Source: Corynespora cassiicola (Eukaryota > Ascomycota > Dothideomycetes > Pleosporales > Corynesporascaceae). From it: a stretch of 64,000 bases of DNA. Shown piece after piece: positions 46,421-58,106 of this stretch; the stretch's first letter is position 1, and the number at the start of each line of letters is the position of its first letter. The notes under the pieces are model-generated. The model worked only from the letters and a program-made list of their open reading frames with translations. It ran no database searches and was not told where the DNA came from. The DNA lies in NCBI GenBank assembly GCA_022059125.1, contig JAEUWY010000013.1, forward strand, positions 620,001 to 684,000. Direction: 5' to 3'. The translations under genes and the position numbers were made by a program.

Positions 46421-48279
46421 TCAAACATTTACAACCTCAGTCTTGCTCTTCACGCCATCGAAAATGCAAGTGTTATCCACAGGGATATACTGCTCGGTGA
46501 TGACTTTTATAACTTCCTGCGAGACTAGACCGCCCGTCAAAGCGGAGATGTTGTGAAGCTCAGCTCCACCAGCGCGGACACTATACACCATCAGCATTAC
46601 ATGACAAAGCCAGGCAGACAGGTATCACTTACAGTTCCTGGACATACTCGCCCAGACGCGTCTTGACATCGTCGTATGTCTCTTGTTCTATAGCATCGCC
46701 AGACTGCTTGACAAGATCGTTGAAGATCTTGAACGCAATGCCCGTGACTTTCTCGGCATCAGTTTCTGGGTCAGTCTCGCCTGCCACCTTGGGTGTACCA
46801 CCCAACGCGTCCTTGTCGTGCGTCGCGGCGAACTCGTCCCAGGCCAAGAATGCAATGTACAGGGGAAATATGGATCCCATGATCTGCAGATCCATGACCA
46901 GCTTCTGCACAATAGGCTTTGCCCTGTCGCCCCACTTGATCGCCTCGCCCGGCTCAACGACGTGAAACGGCCGGCCTCTGACAAGCTTGATGTGCGCAGC
47001 GTTCTTGCAGAATGCCTCGACGTCCTTCTCGTCAATGGCGACACTGCGGTTTGCCGTCCGCTCCAAGAATCGCACACCCTCCAAAACCTCGGCCAAGTCT
47101 TTCCGCGCCTTGGTCTTGTAGACATTCTGGAGCTGAATGTAGTCCGCCGAGCGCGCCTTCATGTCGGGCACGGCACCCGGGACCGGCAGGACGCCATATT
47201 TGGTGTAAAATAGACCGATCGCATGTGCTATCACCCAGAAACTCGACGATTCTGAAGTGACCAAGAGACATTCCGGGGACTTGAAAATCTCCTTGACAGT
47301 GCTGTCGACCTCTGGTGGAGAAAGCAGCTTAATCACTGCCGCGGCTGCTTCGTCAAAGTTCTCCTCGCCACCCTCGGGGTTGTTCGTCCGCGCTGCCTTT
47401 GCAACAATCTGCCTGAATTCCGTCTTTTCCTTGTATGACTCCGGGACCTTACCATCGTGATCCTTCTTCCACTGTTCAAGATAATACAGTAGGATCGCCA
47501 CATACGGCACGTGTCCGTGATCGTCCGCCTCCATAGAGTCCAGGTTCTTGGTCTTTTCCGCAGCAAACTCCAATAATTCCGGCCATGGCTTCAAAAGTCG
47601 CAGATCGGTCGTACGCTCAGTATCTGGGTGTGTATCGACGATTGGGAACGCAGGAGGAAGATGCACGGAAAAGTGCGAGTAGAAGCCAACTGAATGGAGA
47701 TAAAATAGCGGGACCAAGGCCTTGTCGGCGTGGGCCTGGAGTTTGGAAAGAAGCTCGGGACGGATGGGAGCGGCGACTAATATGAGCGTAAAGGGCGTTA
47801 GGGCGTCGGGTTGCATAAGCCAGGACTCGACGGGCTTCATAGCACATTAGTAACCAATCCTTGATGTGATTGCGGAGGACCTCAAACCTCTGTGATGAAA
47901 TGTCCCTGCACATCAGGGTTCAATTCCTTGAGCAGATTACACGTGTGTTCCGCGCGGAAACCTCCCAAATGCTCGTCCTCTAGAAAGAAGTTAACGCCGA
48001 GGTCCGCCTCCGACACAATGGCCGAGTCTTGTATGGTGAAGTTGCCGATGCCGGGGAGCACGAGGTTTTTGAGCGTTTCGAGGCCGACGACGCCGGGTCC
48101 CGAGTTAACCAGCAGAATGTGTGAATTCTCGAGCGCGAGCTGGCCCGTAGCTCCCCAGAGGCGTAGCTGACGGTCATATCTGGTGATGTTAGCCACTGAA
48201 TGCAATGTGTTGAAGCGTAGGAAGCTGACTTCTTTTCCTTGGCGGTGGGGCCTTGGACCGGGGGTGGAAGATCCGCCAT
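46421..48279 (-). CDS. ULA1: NEDD8-activating enzyme E1 regulatory subunit (ULA1/APPBP1)
   Basis: Forms with UBA3 the E1 that activates NEDD8 for cullin modification. Minus-strand exons 48279-48230, 48179-47888, 47834-46633 and 46580-46421 give 567 residues, close to the human/fungal length of ~530. Seen: [25 protein letters not shown], the E1-fold start; [21 protein letters not shown]; a central region matching the inserted helical domain (no catalytic Cys, as expected for this subunit); and the C-terminal [31 protein letters not shown], quoted here in fragments, the E1 adenylation fold end. Divergent from ribose-5-phosphate isomerase. Confidence 0.95.
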
Positions 48280-48648
48280 TGTGGCCTAAGTTATGGTGAA
48301 ATCGGTTGAGGAGGTTAATGTCAGTCGAGAGACGCGTCGGGAGCTCCAGGCACTGTCCAGGATTCTGCCGGCAGGCGGTGAAACGGAGAGGCAGCCGTAG
48401 ACGCGCGCCAAGAGGATGGCGGGGTATCGGACAGCCGCGGGGCCCAGCACAGGCAGTCAATCCGTCCGAAGTGTGACGGGACGGACCCCTCGTCGCGCTC
48501 GAGGCGAGCAGGAAAAAAAAGCCTTGCTCGTTGCGACATCCCCAACCTCACACACATGTATAGATAGCGTCACGGATCAGCGCGAACGCACCCCCCAATT
48601 AGATAACTCCCCAATCTATCCTCGCTCGCTCTGCGTCGCGGAAAAGCC
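48280..48648. promoter_or_regulatory. Bidirectional promoter region between ULA1 and RKI1
   Basis: About 370 bases between divergent start codons (630 if the shorter isomerase start is used). No canonical TATA box seen; an open reading frame runs through part of it but is not conserved-looking. Confidence 0.45.
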
Positions 48649-49752
48649 GTGTTCATGCACCCAAGCTCCCGAGTCCCGCTCCGGCAGCTCCATAATATAA
48701 CTCAGCACATTCGTCATCAGAGGCCTCGAGCCCTATCCTGCAGCCCACTGCAATTGACTCCTAGGTGCTTCCCGCGGCCCCTCAACACCAAGCCCGCATC
48801 GTCGCCCAACCCCCAACGTCTTCTCCCAACCCCCATCACCAGCACCTACACCACCACCGCCCCGCGCCGCAATTTGTCCACCTCGCCGCCGCCGTCCCCC
48901 ACCTCCAAAATGGCAGACAACACCGTCATCGAGTCTGCAAAGCGCGCCGCCGGCCGCCAGGCCGTGGCCGACCACTTCGACCCCACCGCCACCCACGTCG
49001 GCATCGGCTCCGGCACCACCATCGTCTACGTCGTCGAAGCCATCAAGGAAGCGAGCACGAACCCGCACATACGCTTCGTGCCCACGGGCTACCAGTCGCG
49101 CCAGGTGATTGTGCAGGCGGGCCTGACCCCGCTGGCCTTTGACAGCCTGCCCGACGACGTGGTGCTGGACATTGCCTTTGACGGCGCCGACGAGGTCGAC
49201 GAGGAGCTCAACTGCATAAAGGGTGGCGGCGCTTGCTTGTTCCAGGAGAAGCTGGTGGCGGAGCGCGCGCGCAAGTTTGTATGCGTCGCCGACTATCGCA
49301 AGAGGCAGGCCAGGCTGCTGACGAATTGGCCGACGATTCCGATTGAGGTGGCGCCCATTGCAGTCAGGACGGTGCAGCAGTCACTCAAGGAGCTGGGGTC
49401 TACGGGGCCCAAGCTGAGGACCACGCTGTTGGAGAAGTCGGGCCCGCTCAAGACGGATCAGGATTTCTTCATTGTCGATGCGCCGTTCCCCACCCTGCTT
49501 ACGTCTGCGGATGTGGCGGCTGGGAAGGGCAAGGGGGATGGGTCGGATGGCACGTGGGAGGTCAATCAGATTAGCAGGGCTATCAAGAGCATTACTGGTG
49601 TGTTGGATGTCGGCATCTTCTCCGGCGTCAATGGCGTCGAAGCCGAGGCCCTCAGGGCAAAGGGCGAGAAGACGACGGCGGTTGGAGGCCAGAAGCCCAT
49701 TGCTGTGTACTTTGGTATGCAGGACGGCAGTGTTCAGGTTTTGAAGGCATGA
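48649..49752 (+). CDS. RKI1: Ribose-5-phosphate isomerase A, with possible mitochondrial leader
   Basis: Interconverts ribose-5-phosphate and ribulose-5-phosphate in the pentose phosphate pathway. A single open frame of 367 residues. Seen: the enzyme core from residue ~88 (MADNTVIESAKRAAGRQAV), VGIGSGTT phosphate loop, DIAFDGADEVD catalytic loop, GGGACLFQEKLVAE with the family lysine, and the C-terminal VEAEALRAKG. The first 87 residues are Arg/Ser/Pro/Thr-rich without acidic residues and resemble a mitochondrial or plastid-like presequence. ATG 48910, directly before the core, gives 280 residues and fits other fungal RKI1 better; initiation at both sites would allow dual targeting. No introns. 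Confidence 0.92.
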   Translation: MFMHPSSRVPLRQLHNITQHIRHQRPRALSCSPLQLTPRCFPRPLNTKPASSPNPQRLLPTPITSTYTTTAPRRNLSTSPPPSPTSKMADNTVIESAKRAAGRQAVADHFDPTATHVGIGSGTTIVYVVEAIKEASTNPHIRFVPTGYQSRQVIVQAGLTPLAFDSLPDDVVLDIAFDGADEVDEELNCIKGGGACLFQEKLVAERARKFVCVADYRKRQARLLTNWPTIPIEVAPIAVRTVQQSLKELGSTGPKLRTTLLEKSGPLKTDQDFFIVDAPFPTLLTSADVAAGKGKGDGSDGTWEVNQISRAIKSITGVLDVGIFSGVNGVEAEALRAKGEKTTAVGGQKPIAVYFGMQDGSVQVLKA

Positions 49753-50192
49753 TGAGAGAGAGCAAAACCGGGGGTGAAGTCATGTGTTGAATATTTCAAA
49801 GCCAGAGTTGTTGTACATTTCTTAAGAGAATCGAGTCGATAGACTATGGACATCCAATATCCAGGGAACAGCGCCAGTTGATGCCGCCCGCTTCTGTTGT
49901 TCATCATTATCCAAGTCCATTCTTCATCCAACTCACCAGTCAAAACTTGTATCACAAGAAAGAGCAATGCCATCGCAAGCACTGTGACCTGAAAACGCCA
50001 GACATACCTCTGTATGCAGTCGTGGACTTTCCAAGACCAACAAGTCCTGAAAATCCATGTTCCGAGAGATCGTAACCCCTCACAAAGACCTTTCTCCCCC
50101 TCCCCCCCCAAAAAGGTTCTTCTGTATCCAATAGCTTCCAAAACCCACGTCTCGTCGTCGTCAAACTTCTTTCAAATTAATCTACTGCCGGG
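49753..50192. other. Convergent 3' intergenic region
   Basis: Between the isomerase stop and the stop of the minus-strand F-box-like protein. No gene seen. Confidence 0.45.
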
Positions 50193-51014
50193 TCACTGCC
50201 AAACCCCATTAACGCAATCCGCCCCATACCCCTCATCCCCAAACTGGTCTCCCAACCTGATCCTGATACTCTTGGCAAGCGGCTTCTCCTTCATAGCCTC
50301 CACCAACGGCACGCACAAAAGTTCAACCGTCCACTTCGTATTCGCCTTGCGAAAGTTGCGCCGCCGATCATACGTAACCGTCGAGTCCCACACAACCGAC
50401 ACGTGCTGCAGCATCTCCATCGCCCGCAGCAGCTGCTTGATGGCAGCAACGAACCCATTGTCGAACCGCTCATCAAGCGCAATAGCCTCGTGGTGGGATC
50501 GGAACGCAAACACCTCGGTCGGGCCATCGTACCCAGCGGCGTGTACCCGGGATGCCCGCGCGATCATGGAGGAAGAGTGACCGGACGAGGGGTCCACGGC
50601 GATTTCTCCGATTTCGATGTAGATGGTGGCTTTGCGGAGGTTTTTGATCATGGTGGGGGCGTTCCAGAAGGGGGGGAGTTGGGGGAGGGGTGGGTCGATG
50701 TGCTCGCCGTAGAGGGGTTCTGCGCGGCGTAGGTGGGGGACGGCAGTGAAGGCATTGCTGGGGTCTATGCGAAGAAAGAAGTTTGTGCGTTCGTAGTAGG
50801 CCTTCGAGTACTCGGATGATAGTGTCCTGTTCGCAAGCAACATGCCGTGAGTGCGCAAAGGTCGGGAGCGGTTATCGTCGGGCGTAGCAGTGTACCCATA
50901 TGAGTGAGGGACGTTATTCAGTGTCATGACCAGTTCGAAGATTTCCATGCGCAATTCTGTAGGAAGGTCCATGATTCCTGCACCTCCCTGGGGATTCATG
51001 TGCGTTGTAGCCAT
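50193..51014 (-). CDS. F-box-like hypothetical protein
   Basis: Single exon, 273 residues. The start region GIMDLPTELRMEIFELVM (residues 14-31) fits the first helix of F-box-like domains common in fungal lineage-specific families; beyond it I recognise nothing except alternating helical and strand-like segments. No signal peptide or membrane helix. Such proteins may serve as SCF substrate adaptors, but a full F-box is not clear and SKP1 binding is inference. The annotated start is the most upstream in-frame ATG; ATG at 50972 (residue 15) is an alternative. Confidence 0.75.
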   Translation of the reverse strand: MATTHMNPQGGAGIMDLPTELRMEIFELVMTLNNVPHSYGYTATPDDNRSRPLRTHGMLLANRTLSSEYSKAYYERTNFFLRIDPSNAFTAVPHLRRAEPLYGEHIDPPLPQLPPFWNAPTMIKNLRKATIYIEIGEIAVDPSSGHSSSMIARASRVHAAGYDGPTEVFAFRSHHEAIALDERFDNGFVAAIKQLLRAMEMLQHVSVVWDSTVTYDRRRNFRKANTKWTVELLCVPLVEAMKEKPLAKSIRIRLGDQFGDEGYGADCVNGVWQ

Positions 51015-51820
51015 CCTAATGAAAGTAGGAGCTCAAGTTCCCAGACGGGTGAGGTGGAGCTGCCAATGTTCGTGGGAAAAGAGCTGGTTTATGTGATATG
51101 CTGGATCTACTAGAAGGAAGCCCTCTGAGTTGGTCTTCATATTAATAAAAAAACCTTGGAAATTGCAAGGCGTTTGCTCACCCGAAAGGCGGGTTTCAGG
51201 ACAACCCAGCGCGACTGTTACGGTTGGTGTAGTGCGGGGTCAAGCTGAAGGCCGATTATGATTAAGCTGTGGTGATAGATTTCGTGGGTTAATCCAACAT
51301 CAAGCAAGCGTGTAGTCAGTGGAAGCCAGTTTTGTGGCCCTGACTGTTGGCAGTGTCGTTGAGTTTGTTCGGCGGGGCGTTGAACGTTTTAGGACATGGC
51401 AGTGACTGGCGCACGGACCCCATACACACGAGGTCACGTGTAGCGTTTCTGCGACCACTGCAATGGATGCAAACGGCGAACACGTTTCTTAGCTTTTACA
51501 ATACAGTTGCGAGCCGAACATCAAAAAAAGAAGTACATGTGTCACTCAGCCAATATTACCGTTAATTTTGCGTCGTAATGAACCCATGTAATTTGTATGG
51601 ACCTATCCAATCGCCAAAAAGCTGGAGCCAGAGCACGCCGAATTCCAATGCAGAAAGAAGGTATCAAGAATCGAAGAAGCTGTCATGAGCAGTTCGTATA
51701 TAAAAATGTGTCATCCGTTGATTGATAACCAAGTGGTAACAGAGCCTAGAGGCTCGCGGCTACTTGGAGCCGCAGAAATGAATCTTTTCAAGTTTTTTGG
51801 TGGTCCCGACATCGATTTCT
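51015..51820. other. Intergenic, about 0.8 kb, no gene seen
   Basis: Promoter of the F-box-like gene on the left; the right part is the 3' region of the AA9 gene. AT-richer than coding parts. No repeat or RNA gene recognised. Confidence 0.45.
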
Positions 51821-53429
51821 CTAGAACCAGTGGCCGTGGTGGCGCCTCTGGTGAAGGGTGCGCCTCTTCTTGTCGGCGTAGACGGTGTGGTACACGACCT
51901 CGGTCTTGATCTCGGTGGTGTAGATAGTCACACAGTCGTAGCCCTCAGGGCACTCCTCCTCAGGCTCGTCCTTGCTGCCATGGTAGGAGGCAGGGGCAGT
52001 GGGAGCAGGTGCCTTCTCGGAAGCAGGGACAGTGATGGTGTACTTGGGGGTCTCGACAGGGGTCTCGACGGGAGCAGGAGCCTCCTCAGCATAAGCATCG
52101 GTGGCCTTGGCGGCAGCAGCGGATGGAGTAGCGGAGGTGGCCTTGGGAGTGGCGCTAGTCTTGGGCTGCTCGGCCGAAGTCTTGGGGGTCTCATCGACAT
52201 CTCCGACGTACTTGTTCACGTTGCCGAGATCGATGGTGACGGCCTTGGGGGTAAGATCCTCGCCCTTGCTAGGGGGGCCCTGGAAGTTGCCAGCCTTGCA
52301 CTGGTCACTGAGGCCGTTGCACTTCTTCTCCCAGATCTTGCAACCAGCGTTACCGGTAGGAGGTGCAGAGTCGTAGCAAGCATCCAACTGCGTCCAGCAC
52401 TCTTCAGAGGCGGCCCAGCAGCCAGTCTCGTCGGAGTAGGAAGAGACCTCCTTTCCGCACCAGTTGGCATTCTCATCGATGCAGCCCTCAGGACGGGCAC
52501 CCTCAACCTCGCTTGCGGAAGCGATCGAGGCAAGGGAGGCACCACCAGCGGTGAGCTTTGCGACCTCTGGGCCGGGCAGGGTGTACTCGCTGTTGTCGGT
52601 GTTGTAGATGTCGAAGCTGGTGGCAGGCTGGCCGTACTCGACGTATCCAGGGATCGAGACGGTAGATTCGGGAACCAAGTTGCCGGTGCTCTCAAGGTAG
52701 ATCTGAGCACAGCCAGTGTAGAACTGGGGGTCGCCGGAGTTGGCGGCGTGGAGAGCGAGGATCTCGGGGCGGGCAAGGTAGTAACCACCCTCAAGGCCCT
52801 CGGGGAGCTTCACCGACAAGAGACCGTTGTTGTCGATGATCTTGTCAGTGCACCAGTTGCTGCCGTCGTATCCGTCGGCAAACAGCTTGAACCAGCCATC
52901 ACCATGGGCTAGCAAGAATGTTAGCACTAGTCGAAGTATAGTTGATACAAAGACATACCCTGGTCCTCAACGGCAGAGGCAACCTTCTTGAGGTAAAGAG
53001 CACAGGGGCCCTTGTGGCCACGCTCGAGACGCTCCTTGGAAGGGTCATCTGGCCACGAGCGGATCTCAAAGGTCAGGGTGGCACCATCCGGCACAGTCTG
53101 GACACGAGAGACGCCCTTGGAGCCATCGACGTCTACGTTAAACCGTCAGAAATCTCTTCTGCTGAGAAATGGTGCTTTTATAGAGTCACTTACTGCAGGC
53201 CATGTCGTTGCTGTCAAGGCTTGCGATGGGAGCCGAGGCAGTCTTGGGGTCCAAAGGCATACGGACAGCCACACCATCTCCCTAATATCGATCAGTGATT
53301 GGTCTCGTCCGATGACATGGCATTACCAACCTGGCTGACACCGTCAATGTAGAAGTTGGTAAAGACGGTGTGGGCGAAAGCGGACGGCACAGCGGCCAAG
53401 GCGGCGAGGGTCAAAGATTGGGTCTTCAT
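51821..53429 (-). CDS. AA9 lytic polysaccharide monooxygenase with long Cys/Ser/Pro tail
   Basis: Secreted copper enzyme that oxidatively cleaves cellulose or related glucans. Minus-strand exons 53429-53331, 53281-53194, 53132-52959 and 52908-51821 give 482 residues. Seen: signal peptide 1-19, then the mature N-terminal His20 (HTVFTNF), which with His102 (GHKGP) forms the expected copper histidine brace, and Tyr184 (QFYTGCAQ) as axial ligand. AA9 usually ends near residue 250; here ~230 more follow: a Cys-rich stretch (residues ~275-340), a Thr/Pro/Ala linker, and a tail with CPEGYDC, a KKRR dibasic site and a His-rich end. No CBM1 is seen. An open frame on the opposite strand is a composition shadow. 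Confidence 0.88.
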
Positions 53430-55272
53430 TTTGTCGAATTGTTTTGGTATGTTTTTGTACTTGATGGAGAGGGTTGATAAAGGGCGATAACGGTTATGGC
53501 ACACGAACGGACCGAGTCACTTGGACTTTGCGATGTATTTTCAAAGGAGTGAATGTCGACTGGCGACAGAAGGAATGACAAAGGCAAGAAGCCGGAATGA
53601 AAGACACAGGTTGGCTGTAGAGTCAGAACAACTGTCCAAGGGTAAGGAGAGAGGGCAGAAAGCGGAGGAAACGGGGCGGTTTTGACAGCTGGGGCTGATG
53701 ACCTGTGCGGAGTCTTTCCTGTGGCATCCCTGGCGAGCATTACAGGGCTAGAGCCAGCCGCCGAGGAGCCGGATTCCGCTCCCTGCAACGGATCTTGGGC
53801 TGTACGCAGCCGCCTGCCACCTTCGCTGGGCAGTGGTGTGGCCTCCGAGTAGAAATCAGCCTTAAAATGTCCGTGGCCAATCAATACGATATGCCCTTCG
53901 CTTCCTCGAAACGTGAAACATAAACGAGAACCGCTGTGGTAAACGCTAGGGGAGAAAGCGGCTAAAAGGCACCCGCTTGTGGCGTGTCCCGAAACACCTA
54001 GATCCAGGTACCGCACCTTAATTTACTCCTCCCTTCAACTTTGCCTCTTCCCGCACTGATCGACCCCCCGGCGGCCATCACCCGATCACGCTGTAAAACA
54101 GTGAGCAAAAGGCGGGGTGTCCACGACTGCATCATGTTGAGGGACGCGGGCATGCAATGTTCGTCGCAAGCGCTCGAGCTGTCGTGCCTGTCGGTCCTTC
54201 TCAGCATCCTCAGTAGGCGCCGAAGCGCGCCCGCAGGCTCCGCACTTTTCGACTCCACTCTGGCTCGATTCTAACCCATCGCCGGCCGCCGGTACTCCGT
54301 CCTCGTAAAACCTTCAGATTTTGTTGGTTGGGCCTTGCCAAGTAGTCGCGCCCCCCACCTCAATTTGGCCTTCCGCCCTCCCCGGCGTGCCTAGATGCTT
54401 CCTCATTTCTTGTTGAGCTCGTGCGTCTTGACGTGGACGCCTCGAGGAGTCCCGGGCGAGCGTTTTTTCCCTCGAGGCAAATTTGCAAGACATTGGATTT
54501 TACCTCAGCGCCTCCAGGGGTCCAGCGCAGAAGTAATTAGCTCTGACGTCGCTCAGCATGTGGCGTGCAGCCTGGCCGCCCCCTTTCATCAAGGCAAGGA
54601 ATCGGTGCCGCTGTCGTGCCTCACGGCTGCCGGACTTCGCTTCGACTTGTCATGTCACGCAAAACTCTCCGATGATCAGCCCCCAATCGCCAATCGCTGC
54701 AGCTGGTTGAGAGGTGAGATTGCAGGGGACCTTTTTTCGCGGGGAGTCGAAGATAATTTAAGGTAGGGAGGAGAACCTTGGTTGTCACGGCTAGCTTCCA
54801 CGTGGGGGCCCTAGCGCTCCCCCCATTCTCTATCCTCTACGGGGTTGGCCCATGCATCCATCACGGTGTGGTTGAGCATCGTGAAGCGCTACAGTTTTCT
54901 AGTTGCGTTGGTTCCGCAACGACTTGTTGCAAACGTTCCGAGGCCATGGCAATGCGGATCATGCTCGTCGTCGCAGGCGCTCAACCTCCCTTTCGCGGCC
55001 TGATCACAGTGCCGCAATTCACCAAGGTTTCGACTAGTAGGAGCCGTCTCACAGCCACAGAGTCCTGACAACTGACTTGACCATTTCCCATCTGAGAGAT
55101 GAGAGCGAGTGCCCGTCCCAACTTGGACATGCGTGCGAGCATCCCCAGCCACTTGAAGATCAACCATACTCGCAATGCGAGTCATCCAATTGTTTTAGGG
55201 ATATGGCAAGGGCTGCTTAGGTGACACGAATATCATTGATGTCTCAAGTGACGATCCATCACATGTAAACCA
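53430..55272. other. Long intergenic stretch, about 1.8 kb, no gene seen
   Basis: Upstream of the AA9 gene on one side and the 3' end of a minus-strand gene on the other. Several frames below 200 residues exist on both strands but mutually overlap. The left part probably contains the AA9 promoter, which in fungi is commonly carbon-regulated; I did not identify proven regulator sites. Confidence 0.45.
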
Positions 55273-57673
55273 TCAACTCTTTGACGACTTCTCCGACAGG
55301 CTCCCTCGTGTCTCGTCGTGGGCGGTTTCCAACATGTCTCTGACCCTCTGGCCAAAATCCCCTGTTGCCCCGGGCATCTCTAGAGATTGATGCTGACCCA
55401 CTAAAGTAGGCAACCCTCTCGTCTGCCAGTAACCTTCGGAAACCTTCACGCCGTACATGTTCCGCAAAGGAGCCTTCTTAATCTTTACCCAATACCCTTC
55501 GTGGTATACGAAGCCACCGCATTGTTGGGTGATGCGGCACAAGAAATCGGTACCGTGGTTCATGTATTCGACTCCGAGTCTGCTGAGGCCATCCTTCAAA
55601 GTTTCCACGAGCCAAACGGCGCTCCTTTTCGTCGCAAAGTCTAAGTTTTTCACGCCCCCAAGCCCGGCCGACGGGACGAAATCGTACGGATAATGTCCGA
55701 TAGGCATGGACGGACTCAGCGGGCGATAGATGTGCCTTTGGAGTATTATGGCAGGCTCCAGTAAGAAAGTCGGATCATATGGCAGTGGCCATTGGCTTGA
55801 TGCCACGAGAGGCTGGGCTAGATAAATCTCCATCACTCTCCAATCGGCTCTCCCGCGGGCGAACTTCACGGAAGATTGCTGGCGCATTGTCCAATCCGAA
55901 GCTATAATAGAGGATAGCAACTTGGTTGAGCTCGGGTTCATCCACGACTGAACCGACTTTACGAGGCTGGGCTTCTCCATGGCGTACGAGTCCATGAATA
56001 TGTCCGTCGTGTCTATTCCCTTTGCGAACGAGCTTGTGAGCTTCTTCCAACAATCGAACCAATGGTCTAGCATCTTTAATTCTTGGTATACTTCGACTGT
56101 TAGGGTGGATTCGGGTCCGTACCGCACCATGAGTCCGTGGAGCGCAAGAGCCCAAGCGAAGGCGGTGTTGGTAGGCTCATTCAGCTGTAGACACACATCG
56201 CCGAGCCAACGAGCTGCTGCAATGTCTCCATCATCGAGGTTGCTTCGGTTGAGATGTGTACTACGAATCACACTTTGAAACATTCTCTTCGCCTTGTGGA
56301 AGCTACCAGAGTAGGATGCGCAAACTCCGATCGCATGCCGTAAAACCCTTTGATCGGGTCGCGCGAAACGTCCATTGACAACAATAGATGCTCCGTTTTC
56401 CACAGCAGCTAGCTGATTTTCCAGGTATCCTTCGGCGGTAACAAATTCTCGCTCTTCCCATGCGTGGGCAATCCTCTGGGCAGTGAAAAGAAGGTTTTCG
56501 TGCTTGGAAGTAATCAGATCGTCGTAAGCTGGAGGCTCTGCAGACTCATTGCTCGACGATGCTATTGCGGTAGTCTTGGATTGTTCTTTTTCGTAGCCCA
56601 GTGTACTACCAAACATGGTAAAAGGCCCTTGGCCGTCTGAGGGAGGGTCTGTTCTTTCCTTCCTGGATAGCCCTGACATTGAAGACGTATTCATCAATGT
56701 CTCTGGTATTTTCTCTGCAACGTCCCTAGATCCTGTGTTCGTATATGCTGGTGGTTCGTTTTCTCTTTCATACACTAAATGTCCATCGACCTCGTCTTGT
56801 GGCGGTACGTTATGTGTGTCTTGGTGATGCACTTGTCGCGGTGAAAACGCCGCCGGGATTGCAGAGGATGAGCTGGGGCTTTCCGAGCTATGCATCCTCT
56901 TTTGGGTTGCTGCCGTTATGACAGGTAAGTATTCAGGAACATCTTGGTGCGTTGTATCGAGGTCTTGAGATGCCGGGCGCTTGTCTGTCAGTCTTCCGTC
57001 CTCCATTGCACGCACGACCCAGTCCACGATAAGTTCACGATAATTAAAGGCATCTCTCTGAGAAATTCCAACATCTTTCAAATCTTCAACGAACTTTAGC
57101 CATGGCTCCTGGTTAATCCCAGCTTCATCAATTGCTGCCTCATATGCAATTTGCTCGATTGATGGGATACTCTCCTCTCTACATCCGCTTCTGTAATCCT
57201 TCTCCAGCTGATCCAATGCTTGTAGAATAAGCACTTGTTTATCTTTAATTAAAGCAGTGTAGAATCCATCTAGCACTGTGGCGCTTGATGTAAGTTGTTC
57301 GCGAAGCGCATTCAGTTTTTCTGGGTCGCATTCTAGACGATCCCACGAGCGCTTGCTCATGGTATCCAGGCCATTGTAATGTAAGAGTGTCTTGTCGAGT
57401 TCCTCGAGTACTTCAAGACATAGATGGTATGCGTTGGCAAGCTGCTGTCTCTTCGACTGGGGAACGCAGTCGTATTTATCGCTAATGTCTTCAAGCAAGT
57501 TTGTGAGATTACGCGCTTCGCCAGTAAAAGCTTTATAGTTGCCGGTGCAATCACGGCCTAAAAGTCATTAGACCCTGCAACCCCACATTCAACCGAACCT
57601 TACAATTCTTGTATACACGCGACGCGATCTGATGTAGCTTCCTGGCGTCATCAAGGCTAATGTGAAAACTCAT
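55273..57673 (-). CDS. Large fungal hypothetical protein with PPxY motifs
   Basis: Function unknown. Minus-strand exons 57673-57604 and 57557-55273 give 784 residues. The donor GTAAGG was preferred over a nearby GTTCGG because it restores NCRDCTGNYKAF in frame. Seen: residues 1-110 form a helical N-terminal segment like those found at the front of fungal NLR/STAND or kinase-associated proteins; residues ~120-200 are helical; ~215-350 are Ser/Pro/Glu-rich disorder with two EPPAY motifs (PPxY, WW-domain ligands); the C-terminal half (~360-784) is helical with TPR-like alternation and then a mixed alpha/beta region. No NACHT or kinase motif was found. Possibly an incomplete member of such a receptor family; that is inference. 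Confidence 0.7.
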
Positions 57674-58106
57674 GGTTGTCCCGGAGGGTCAATCCCTAAG
57701 CTGCTTAGGGGATGTTAGGGAAATAGGCACTTATTGACGCAGTGATGAATGAGAGTGCTGATGACAGATGTATTGCTCTTAAGGTGGATGAGAGGATGGG
57801 CAACTCAATGCCACGGCCGAGATATCCGTGTCACGCGGGGTTTTCCTTGGTGGCTAAGCCCCTTATTCATGAACACAGCCTCCAAAATCAGTTGCCTTGG
57901 TTTTCTTACGGCGAGTGCCCTAAATAGAATTCCAGGCTTCGCTTGGATCCTGAGACCGTATCCTTAGGCGGCGAGGCTGTTTCCTGGTTCGAACGTACGT
58001 TCATTGGAAATTGTGGCAAAATAAGCAACACGGTTTTTGGGGGCCAACGTTCTGTGCTTCTGGAAAATGGCCTGAGCTCAGCTACTGTAATGGAATGCTA
58101 ACCCTT
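57674..58106. other. Intergenic, no gene seen
   Basis: Promoter of the PPxY-protein gene on the left and 3' region of the F-box-like gene on the right, both minus strand. AT-richer than coding regions. Confidence 0.45.

Noticed and set aside
51797..52912. 371-residue plus frame opposite the AA9 gene
   Set aside because: Leu/Gly/Val-rich composition shadow of a codon-biased gene on the other strand; the minus strand has a clear family match.
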